Origin: SIG672 sp045605765
Lineage (GTDB): Bacteria; Bacillota; Clostridia; Oscillospirales; CAG-272
Reading direction: 5' to 3'
NCBI GenBank assembly: GCA_045605765.1
Contig: JAZUQQ010000057.1
Coordinates: 1 to 64,000, forward strand
Length of the DNA stretch: 64,000 nt
Below the pieces are notes generated by a model. It saw only the letters and a program-made list of their open reading frames with translations. It ran no database searches and was not told where the DNA came from. Position 1 is the stretch's first letter, and every line of letters starts with the position of its first letter. The translations under genes and the position numbers were made by a program. Shown piece by piece: positions 57,965-64,000 of the stretch.

Positions 57965-58005
57965 CAAACTTATTTCTCTCGTTTCAAAAAAAGAGTTGTA
58001 AGTTA

Positions 58006-58034
58006 TTGACATAGTTGCTTTTTTGGTGTATAAT
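58006..58034 (+). promoter_or_regulatory. sigma-A promoter of the IS630-like membrane protein gene
   Basis: TTGACA (58006-58011), 17-base spacer, TATAAT (58029-58034), a near-consensus promoter. Confidence 0.8.
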
Positions 58035-58057
58035 TTGTTCTAGATATTTTTCTTTAG

Positions 58058-59209
58058 ATGGGATGTGTTTTTTTGCCATACTTTTTAACTCTAATCGCAG
58101 TTATTGCGGCATCTGCCGCAGTTGTTTTCGGTCAGAGCAAGCTCACCAAAAAGGACGGTCAGTTTTGGGGTCTGCTTATACCGAGCGCAATATTCCTAGT
58201 GAATATTTTGACTCTTATAATAATGCTCGTATCCGACGCACGACTCAGAGACGTCGTTCTCGTATTCACCGCGATCTACCTTGTGGTTGTTGCGGGAGTG
58301 GTATCCTACGTTATTTTCAGAACACAACACCTCGGCAGAGTTGCAGACGATACTCGTCGCAGAAACAGAGCTCTCGCTGCTCGCCGCGCGGAAGCTGAGA
58401 ATCAGAAGCGCCTGCTTGATCTCCTCAAAGGCTTCGTTTGCCCTGAAAGCACAATAAACGCCGAGGGACAGCGTGAGATCGTTCTTATGTCAAAAGCAGG
58501 TCGCGAGATCGAAGAGATCGCAGAGGCTGCATCGACGGACGTGAAAGAGATCGAGGCTATTCTAGCATCGTTTAAACGTTATATGTCTCGTATCGAATCT
58601 GACGACGGTACTACCGACCTGATCCTCACGTCAGCTCAACAGGAAGAGATCGTTTCCAATATTGCTAATTCCCTTCCCAAGGATCACGGTATAAATTCCG
58701 AATCCTACTGGACGAAAACCTCTGTAAGGAGTCTTGCATCGGCGCTACTTGGAACTAGCATTTCTAGTAGAATCGTGGGTGCTTATCTGCGTCACTGGGA
58801 TCTTGCGGTTCCCGCAAGCAAGACCATCAAATCACGCCGCGAAAACCCGATAGTAGCAAACTGGCTGGCAACCGAATTTGAGGATATCCGTTCGAAATGT
58901 ATGTCGGAAGGCGGAGAAATTTTGTGGATCTATACGGTTAAGCCCGAGGCGGTTCACGATATAAGTTCAAATATTCCCAAAGATTGCGTACTTCTTATAG
59001 CTATAACGAACGACGGATTCGCAAGATTCAGACTCTATTCGGCAAGCGAAAGCTCGATGTTTGAAAAATTCGTTGAAACGATCACAGAAGGTGCAAGTTG
59101 CAAATATTTTGCGATAATCAACGAAAATTACGAAGAATATACAAAGGCTCTTGGACGCGCGAAGGTTCGCTTACTTTCCACGCAGATCGAATTTTTCCCT
59201 GCCAAGTAA
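58058..59209 (+). CDS. membrane-anchored protein derived from an IS630-type transposase
   Basis: A 383-residue protein of composite build. Three membrane helices occupy about residues 5-85. A basic coiled stretch (about 92-125) follows, then a helix-turn-helix (SKAGREIEEIAEAASTDVKEIEAIL). A winged-helix region resembles that of IS630 transposases (LILTSAQQEEIVSNI, YWTKTSVRSLASALLGTSISSRIVGAYLRHWDLAVP). The remainder resembles the IS630 DDE fold (LLIAITNDGFARFRLY, MFEKFVETI, YFAIINEN) but stops at IEFFPAK, where transposases read LPPYSPELNP. The expected catalytic Asp residues are replaced. The start is unsure: ATG 58058 or an in-frame TTG 58073. The function is unknown, perhaps regulatory. 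Confidence 0.6.
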   Translation: MGCVFLPYFLTLIAVIAASAAVVFGQSKLTKKDGQFWGLLIPSAIFLVNILTLIIMLVSDARLRDVVLVFTAIYLVVVAGVVSYVIFRTQHLGRVADDTRRRNRALAARRAEAENQKRLLDLLKGFVCPESTINAEGQREIVLMSKAGREIEEIAEAASTDVKEIEAILASFKRYMSRIESDDGTTDLILTSAQQEEIVSNIANSLPKDHGINSESYWTKTSVRSLASALLGTSISSRIVGAYLRHWDLAVPASKTIKSRRENPIVANWLATEFEDIRSKCMSEGGEILWIYTVKPEAVHDISSNIPKDCVLLIAITNDGFARFRLYSASESSMFEKFVETITEGASCKYFAIINENYEEYTKALGRAKVRLLSTQIEFFPAK

Positions 59210-59221
59210 TAAATAACAAGC

Positions 59222-59258
59222 AAAAAGCTTTCTCGCTGTTTGAGAAAGCTTTTATTTT
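59222..59258 (+). terminator. intrinsic terminator after the IS630-like gene
   Basis: AAAAGCTTTCTC / GAGAAAGCTTTT stem with a short loop, then ATTTTTG. Confidence 0.85.
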
Positions 59259-59365
59259 TGCAAATATACTACTATATAATATCTTTTGCAATTGTTATAG
59301 TGCAGATTTCAATATAAAATACTTACGTCTGCCGAAGATTTAAAAAGACGAAAGGAGTAAATATA

Positions 59366-59521
59366 TTGAAAGCAAAAAAAACAGATCAAGAAAGCAAAAA
59401 TAACCACAAAAAAACAGAGAAATGGAAATCCAGACCTTCGGTACTTGAATCAATATTTGACAAACAGCTCAGCCGTGTGCGCGCCATCATAATATCGTCG
59501 GCGGCTTCGAGAATATTTTGA
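59366..59521 (+). CDS. small basic protein of 51 residues
   Basis: A short gene with a TTG start six bases after AAAGGAGT, the best ribosome site in the area. The product begins with a lysine-rich segment (KAKKTDQESKNNHKKTEKWKSRP) and ends with an amphipathic helix-like stretch (SVLESIFDKQLSRVRAIIISSAASRIF). I recognise no family. Its stop overlaps the next gene's start (TGATG), so the two are translationally coupled. The next gene has no ribosome site of its own, which strengthens the case that this small frame is real. Confidence 0.6.
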   Translation: MKAKKTDQESKNNHKKTEKWKSRPSVLESIFDKQLSRVRAIIISSAASRIF

Positions 59522-59865
59522 TGAATTTCGAAGAGATAGCTTCTCTTTTCTTTGCACTGCTTATCGGCAGCGGAGGAAGCGTAGGACTGGGAGTTTATTT
59601 AATAAGGCGTGCGATTGAAAAGAAGCTCTCAAAATACGAAAAGGAAGCACAGGAGGTTGCATCTCTCAAAAAGCAACTCGGAGATGCTGACAGCAGGCTT
59701 CACCACGCTTACGGACGGATGTTTTTCTGGATATACAGAGCGATCACAAGCGGCAAATATTCGGACGAGCTGGGAAAAGCTTTCGCCGAGCTTGAAGATG
59801 CCGAAGCGGCTAGAAAAAACGTAGAACGTGAAATAATCTCGCTATTTAACAGTGAGAGCTTATAA
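59521..59865 (+). CDS. small membrane/coiled-coil protein of 114 residues
   Basis: One N-terminal membrane helix (about residues 8-28) with a Gly/Ser-rich face (LLIGSGGSVGLGVYLI) is followed by a long charged coiled coil (about 30-60 and 85-112). I recognise no family; size and layout recall small envelope or septum-associated proteins. The ATG overlaps the stop of the 51-residue gene (TGATG) and depends on it for translation. A terminator follows. Confidence 0.6.
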   Translation: MNFEEIASLFFALLIGSGGSVGLGVYLIRRAIEKKLSKYEKEAQEVASLKKQLGDADSRLHHAYGRMFFWIYRAITSGKYSDELGKAFAELEDAEAARKNVEREIISLFNSESL

Positions 59866-59875
59866 CAGGACCCGT

Positions 59876-59916
59876 AAAAGATCTCCCGAAAATATGATTC
59901 GGGGGATCTTCAGTTT
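59876..59916 (+). terminator. intrinsic terminator after the small gene pair
   Basis: AAGATCTCCCGAA / TTCGGGGGATCTT stem, then CAGTTTT. Confidence 0.8.
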
Positions 59917-60267
59917 TACGGTTTTAGTTAATTACTCAACTACAACCGATATATGCGAAATTTATTATATTTTCTTATGATATTGTTTTATATTTTTAAT
60001 AAAATCAGTCTTTTTTCAAAAAATCTTCACAAAAAAGATTGTATTTATGATATAATGAGTTAGTTGAAAGACTTAAATATTCAACGGACTCATATCATTT
60101 CTGTTACTTTTTACATCTTCGACCAAGCAGACAACTTTTTTCGTCGTTCATTAGTAACTTTTTTATTTTTTACGTAAAACATTTTTTAATTAGACCTAAT
60201 ACCGCGCATTACATTATATGTAAAAACACATTTTACGGCGATTTTCATGAAAGGCAGGACAAACACA
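59917..60267 (+). other. long AT-rich leader region upstream of the YhaM-type gene
   Basis: The stretch carries no gene. An extended -10, TGATATAAT, stands at 60048-60056 without a clear -35 box. It would give a transcript with a leader of about 200 bases. The leader begins with a possible small hairpin (GTTGAA/TTCAAC at 60063-60082). I match it to no known riboswitch. Confidence 0.4.
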
Positions 60268-61212
60268 ATGAGGATCAACAAAATTTCAGAGCTTTCGGGA
60301 GGACGCTTTGAGCTTTTCCTTCTTATCAAGGAAATTCAAACAAAAACCGCACGAAACGGAAGCAACTACCTTGTTTTCAGTTTCACCGACGGCAAGGACG
60401 TCATATCGGCAAATATGTGGGACACCGCCGCGACTTCTCTTGATGTGGGAGAAAAGGAGATCGCATACGTTTCTCTTGAAGGCAAGCCCTACAACGGAAA
60501 GATGAGTTACACAGTAGAGAAAATACGACCATCATACCCTTCCGATGGAGTTTCGCTGACCGATTTTATTCCGACGTCGCAAATTCCACCCGAAACGCTT
60601 TACGAATTCTGTATGTCTAAAATCGATAAGATGGCAGACGTTGAGCTTGCCGCTCTGGTAAAGGACATATATTCAGCAAACCGCGAGCGTCTGCTCTGGC
60701 AGAGTGCGGCAAAATCGGTACATCACAACAAAGTTGGAGAGCTTCTCTGGCACATTGCCCGAATGGCAAAAATGGCGGGGGCGACGGCAGACACGTACTC
60801 ATTCCTTGATCGAGATATGCTTCTTGCAGGAGTTCTTCTTCATGACATCGGAAAGCTCGATGAGCTCTCGACTGACGAAATGGGAATTACAGACTACACT
60901 AAGGATGGATTTCTTTTCGGTCATGCACTTCTCGGCATTGAGCTTGTTAAAAAGCATGCCGAAAAAATGGGAACATCCGAGGAAAAGGTGCGTTGTCTTA
61001 CGCATATAATCGCTTCACATCACGGCATACGTGAATACGGAGCGATAACTATACCCGCAACCGCCGAGGCATATGCTGTACACTGCATCGACCTTATCGA
61101 TGCGCGTATGTATATATTTGAAGAAATGCTCGGAAAGGTAGAAGTATCAAAATTCTCCGATCCGATACACATACTTGAAGGAACTAGGATATATCATCCG
61201 AGCAACGAGTAA
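60268..61212 (+). CDS. YhaM-type 3'-5' exoribonuclease (OB fold plus HD domain)
   Basis: A 314-residue protein. An N-terminal OB-fold nucleic-acid-binding domain (about 1-95, GSNYLVFSFTDGKDVISANMWD) is followed by an HD phosphohydrolase domain (about 155-300) with SVHHNKVGELLWHIARMA, the metal motif LLHDIGKLDEL, GHALLGIELV and IIASHHGIREYG. This is the architecture of YhaM, a 3'-5' exonuclease that shortens RNA and single-stranded DNA. I prefer ATG 60268, with AAAGGCAGG in front, over ATG 60247, which has no ribosome site. Confidence 0.9.
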   Translation: MRINKISELSGGRFELFLLIKEIQTKTARNGSNYLVFSFTDGKDVISANMWDTAATSLDVGEKEIAYVSLEGKPYNGKMSYTVEKIRPSYPSDGVSLTDFIPTSQIPPETLYEFCMSKIDKMADVELAALVKDIYSANRERLLWQSAAKSVHHNKVGELLWHIARMAKMAGATADTYSFLDRDMLLAGVLLHDIGKLDELSTDEMGITDYTKDGFLFGHALLGIELVKKHAEKMGTSEEKVRCLTHIIASHHGIREYGAITIPATAEAYAVHCIDLIDARMYIFEEMLGKVEVSKFSDPIHILEGTRIYHPSNE

Positions 61213-61218
61213 AATCTT

Positions 61219-61258
61219 AAACAAAAAGCCGAAAGATGTCAAATCCTTCGGCTTTTAC
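61219..61258. terminator. bidirectional terminator
   Basis: AAAAAGCCGAAAGAT and ATCCTTCGGCTTTT form the stem between the convergent YhaM-type and SGNH genes, with T-tracts on both strands. Confidence 0.8.
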
Positions 61259-62290
61259 TTATTTTACCGTTTTCTTAGAGAACCATATAACTATCGGAAG
61301 AGACAGAGTAACGATAGCAACTGCACCCGCAAAGTAGAACCAGACATATTTGGGTTCTTCAAAGAGAGTGTCGTTTTTGCCGCTGAGTTCATCGTAAACT
61401 CTATCTATTTCAGTGCACAATGCATCGGATATAATAGAATGTCCTTGTAGATTCGGGTGAATATCAAATTTTCCCACGTTCGTACACGCCTGTCTTCTGC
61501 CCAAGAACTCCGAATCTATATCGACGATATGAATGCCGTTTCTCTCGCACACTTCTGCCAAAGCTTTATTTATTTCGGACAGTACGGCAGAAACTATGTT
61601 TTCGTCGAGAGCGGTTACCGTTGAGTAGGAAGGCATATCGCGCAGAGGATCGTAAATATTAAGCGCAAATATCTGTGCGCTCGGAGCAAGCTCTTCAAGT
61701 TTTTTCAAGATATCATCGAGATTTTGACTATAATTCGCATAAAGCTCGGAAAGCTTCTTATTCTCCTTGCAAAAATCCTTTGCGTTCTTCTCAAAATCAC
61801 CTATCTTATCGTTTTCCATCTTTACAAGTGCCAAGACGATATCGGCAGGCAAGGCATTTTCTTCGAGACCCAGTATTTTTGAAACTTCGGGCAAAAGAGT
61901 CAATAAAATATCATTTCCGCCGACCGTAATAACAACCGTGTCTGCATTTTTTATATTATTTAGTTTTTCTTCGCCATAGGCGCCGTTCAGATCATCAAGA
62001 ATCCCTTTTGAGGTCGCTCCGTCTCTTGCGTAGTTAAAGTAACTTTCATCACGAACAAGTCCGTAGTGCTCTACGGTGATATTGGCATACGAGGAAATCC
62101 CCGAGTTCGGTGCGCCCGACTCATAGCCGTCAAGCCCATAGCCCGTTGATATCGAATCTCCTAGAACTATCATTGTTTTTACAGTGTTTTTTTCGTCTGT
62201 ACTATCGCCGTTTTCTGCATTTTGGGCAAAAATTTGAAGAGAGGAAAGTATCAGTACGAAAATTAAAACGAGTGCTGATATTTTTTTCAT
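61259..62290 (-). CDS. membrane-bound SGNH/GDSL hydrolase
   Basis: A 343-residue extracytoplasmic esterase-type protein. A signal peptide (about 1-22), an SGNH domain with MIVLGDSISTGYGLDG (catalytic Ser), YARDGATSKG, VVITVGGNDILL (Asn block) and FDIHPNLQGHSIIS (Asp and His), and a C-terminal membrane helix (about 318-337) with a basic KK end follow in order. The enzyme is therefore held on the outer face of the membrane. The acid or acyl group it removes (lipid, acetylated wall sugar) is not evident. Confidence 0.88.
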   Translation of the reverse strand: MKKISALVLIFVLILSSLQIFAQNAENGDSTDEKNTVKTMIVLGDSISTGYGLDGYESGAPNSGISSYANITVEHYGLVRDESYFNYARDGATSKGILDDLNGAYGEEKLNNIKNADTVVITVGGNDILLTLLPEVSKILGLEENALPADIVLALVKMENDKIGDFEKNAKDFCKENKKLSELYANYSQNLDDILKKLEELAPSAQIFALNIYDPLRDMPSYSTVTALDENIVSAVLSEINKALAEVCERNGIHIVDIDSEFLGRRQACTNVGKFDIHPNLQGHSIISDALCTEIDRVYDELSGKNDTLFEEPKYVWFYFAGAVAIVTLSLPIVIWFSKKTVK

Positions 62291-62321
62291 TATTCTGCGC
62301 TTTCTTTAAAAACATTATAAA

Positions 62322-62358
62322 ACGAAGGGATACCTTTATATAGTATCCCTTCGAGCTT
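62322..62358 (-). terminator. intrinsic terminator of the ABC ATPase gene
   Basis: On the minus strand CGAAGGGATAC / GTATCCCTTCG form a stem followed by TTTTAT. Confidence 0.82.
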
Positions 62359-62365
62359 TACTTTA

Positions 62366-63478
62366 TTAGTGGAGAATGCATCTTTCAGTGTCTTTATCGA
62401 AGATGTGGATCTTGCCTGCATCGAGAGCAACCTTGATCATATCGCCGCTTCTTGCGGTAGAGGTGGGAGCTACGCGAGCAATAAAGTTGGTCTCCTCTGC
62501 ATTGAGGTAGAGGTAAATCTCAGCACCCATAAGCTCGGTAACATCAACCATAGCGTCGATGATGGTATCGGGATGTGCTTCGAGGAATCTCGCCTCGTCG
62601 CGGATACACTCGGGACGGATACCCATAATAACTTCCTTACCGATGTAGTCTTTAAGCTCTTCGCTCTCAGCCTTTTCCTTAGGAAGTTTAAGATTGTTCT
62701 CACCCCATCTGAGGTAAGTTTCGCCGTTCTTGTTCATAACCATAACCTCGATGAAGTTCATCTGAGGAGTTCCCATAAATCCTGCAACAAACATATTTAC
62801 AGGGAAATCGTACAGGTTCTGAGGAGTATCTACCTGCTGAATGATACCATCCTTCATAACAACGATACGGGTTGCCATCGTCATAGCCTCGACCTGGTCG
62901 TGGGTAACGTAAACAAAGGTGGTTCCAAGTCTCTTATGAAGCTTTGTAAGCTCAGTTCTCATGGCTGCACGAAGCTTTGCGTCGAGGTTGGAAAGCGGCT
63001 CGTCAAGAAGGAATACCTTCGGGCTACGAACTATCGCACGTCCTAGCGCAACACGCTGCTTCTGACCACCCGAAAGCTGCTTCGGACGTCTGTCAAGAAG
63101 GTGGGTTATATCAAGGATTCTTGCAGCCTCTTCAACCTTACGCTTGATCTCCTCTTTGGGAGTCTTGCGCAGACGGAGACCGAATGCCATATTCTCAAAT
63201 ACTGTCATATGCGGATATAGAGCGTAGTTCTGGAACACCATCGCTATATCTCTGTCCTTAGGCGCGATATCGTTTACGAGTCTGTCTCCGATATAAAGCT
63301 CGCCTTCGGTGATTTCTTCAAGACCTGCGATCATACGAAGAGTGGTGGTTTTTCCGCATCCCGAAGGACCTACGAAAATAAGAAATTCTTTGTCTTTTAC
63401 CTCAAGGGTGAAGTCCGATACCGCGGTTACTCCGCCCGGATACTTTTTGTACAGATGTCTAAACGATATACTTGCCAT
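62366..63478 (-). CDS. carbohydrate ABC transporter ATPase (MsmK/UgpC type)
   Basis: A 370-residue ATPase of the CUT1 sugar-importer group. Walker A GPSGCGKTT is at 38-46, FQNYALYPHMTVFENMAFGL (Q-loop) follows, then the signature LSGGQKQRVALGRAI, Walker B VFLLDEPLSNLD, the switch His in VYVTHDQ and a C-terminal TOBE-type regulatory domain. Proteins of this kind often serve several sugar importers and are encoded away from permeases, as here. Start ATG follows GGAGGC. It has its own terminator. Confidence 0.93.
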   Translation of the reverse strand: MASISFRHLYKKYPGGVTAVSDFTLEVKDKEFLIFVGPSGCGKTTTLRMIAGLEEITEGELYIGDRLVNDIAPKDRDIAMVFQNYALYPHMTVFENMAFGLRLRKTPKEEIKRKVEEAARILDITHLLDRRPKQLSGGQKQRVALGRAIVRSPKVFLLDEPLSNLDAKLRAAMRTELTKLHKRLGTTFVYVTHDQVEAMTMATRIVVMKDGIIQQVDTPQNLYDFPVNMFVAGFMGTPQMNFIEVMVMNKNGETYLRWGENNLKLPKEKAESEELKDYIGKEVIMGIRPECIRDEARFLEAHPDTIIDAMVDVTELMGAEIYLYLNAEETNFIARVAPTSTARSGDMIKVALDAGKIHIFDKDTERCILH

Positions 63479-63650
63479 TTATATAGCCTCCTGAAAATTC
63501 TAGCCTACACTCACAAAAATGTAAACCTTTTACAGCGTCTATTATACCGCAAAAATATGAATTTTTAAAGATGTTTATTCTACAAATTTTCGTATCCTAT
63601 TTTGTAGAAATTGCACAACGAAATTCGCCAAATTTCAACTTTTCGTTTTT

Positions 63651-64000
63651 TCAATCCGCCGAGCGTTTTAATAAATTAAAATCGTGCGTTAATATTGCCG
63701 TTTCTTTTTCCGACAAATACCGCCATTTTCCTTCATCCAAATTGTCGTCGAGATCTATTTCGGCAAAGGATACCCTTTTCAGATAGGTCACCTGATTATG
63801 TACCGCCGAGAGCATCAGCTTGATCTGATGGTACTTCCCTTCGGTAAGAGTTATCATTACCATTTTTTCTCCAAGCACTTCAACCTTACACGGTGCGGTA
63901 ATATATCCGCCTATGTCCACTCCGCTTTCCAGTGATTTTCTATCGTACTCAGAAATAGGAAACTTACTTTCTAGATAGTATCTTTTCCGTATATGATGCT
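63651..64000 (-). CDS. RsuA-family pseudouridine synthase, C-terminal part only
   Basis: The reading frame enters from the right edge, so about 115 C-terminal residues are seen. They match the end of RsuA-type enzymes, which convert a uridine of 16S rRNA to pseudouridine: KRYYLESKFPISEYDRKSL, YITAPCKVEVLGE, LTEGKYHQIKLMLSAVHNQVTYLKRVSFAEI and LDEGKWRYLSEKE. The catalytic Asp segment and the S4 domain lie outside the window. An internal GTG at 63920 is not the true start. Confidence 0.88.
   Translation of the reverse strand, partial: HHIRKRYYLESKFPISEYDRKSLESGVDIGGYITAPCKVEVLGEKMVMITLTEGKYHQIKLMLSAVHNQVTYLKRVSFAEIDLDDNLDEGKWRYLSEKETAILTHDFNLLKRSAD

Noticed and set aside
59866..60267. A riboswitch in the long leader before the YhaM-type gene
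   Set aside because: Only small AT-rich hairpins are visible and no conserved riboswitch core is present.
1..64000. CRISPR array, intact insertion sequence or prophage
   Set aside because: No regularly spaced repeats, no transposase with catalytic residues or terminal repeats, and no phage structural genes were seen.

Overview
The window is a chromosomal segment from a low-to-moderate GC, endospore-forming anaerobic Firmicute, most likely class Clostridia. Evidence for sporulation: dpaA/dpaB (dipicolinate synthase), a PdaA-type muramic-lactam deacetylase with a second NodB deacetylase, and a SpoVAF/GerA-family germination protein. Evidence for anaerobic life: class III ribonucleotide reductase (nrdG-nrdD), acetate kinase, a two-gene SUF-like Fe-S system and many radical-SAM or oxygen-sensitive enzymes. 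Sigma-A promoters are textbook (TTGACA-17-TATAAT, often with an extended TGn) and start codons include several TTG/GTG with strong GGAGG sites. No CRISPR array, intact insertion sequence or prophage is visible. I cannot name a species.

Layout. 1-5.6 kb: guaB (cut by the left edge), a diacylglycerol-kinase-family lipid kinase, then dpaA-dpaB and pdaA plus a second deacetylase. 5.6-12.7 kb (minus): YgiQ radical SAM protein and the rimP-nusA-ylxR-ylxQ-infB operon, with a terminator-like hairpin in its leader. 12.8-20.4 kb: small lipoprotein, tmcAL, ackA, an iron-type DtxR regulator, prfB, nif3, trmK, a DUF1858 protein and a HIT protein. 20.5-31.2 kb: an unusual six-hairpin-glycosidase-like protein with its DUF1836 partner, a flippase, two membrane proteins, two acyltransferase-3 proteins, a cysteine desulfidase/serine dehydratase-like enzyme, an ICMT-like methyltransferase and a UPF0316 protein. 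31.2-38.4 kb: tRNA-Leu(CAG), BspA-type LRR protein, SpoVAF-like protein, sufC-sufB and polA. 38.4-48.1 kb: a decayed peptidase fragment, a TIM-barrel isomerase, a 985-residue Ig-like lipoprotein with a degenerate VanX-like domain, M18 aminopeptidase, ispD-ispF, rpe, coaD and an alpha/beta hydrolase. 48.1-52.4 kb: nrdG-nrdD-trxB, preceded by tandem NrdR-type boxes. 52.4-64 kb: a palindrome-rich spacer, pheS-pheT under a T-box, a U32 peptidase, a membrane-anchored relic of an IS630-type transposase, small coiled-coil genes, a YhaM-type nuclease, an SGNH hydrolase, an MsmK-type ABC ATPase and the C-terminus of an RsuA-type pseudouridine synthase.

Genes that work together: dpaAB and the deacetylases (spore core and cortex); rimP-nusA-ylxR-ylxQ-infB (transcription/translation, probably feedback controlled through the leader hairpin); nrdG, nrdD (which carries its own glutaredoxin-like domain) and trxB (electrons for anaerobic dNTP synthesis); ispD-ispF; pheST; sufCB. 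The most unusual items are the exapted IS630-like membrane protein, the NrdR-box arrangement, the Ig-like/VanX pseudo-peptidase with a decayed paralogue beside it, and the zinc-knuckle glycosidase-like protein. All function calls rest on reading motifs by eye; no database search was run.
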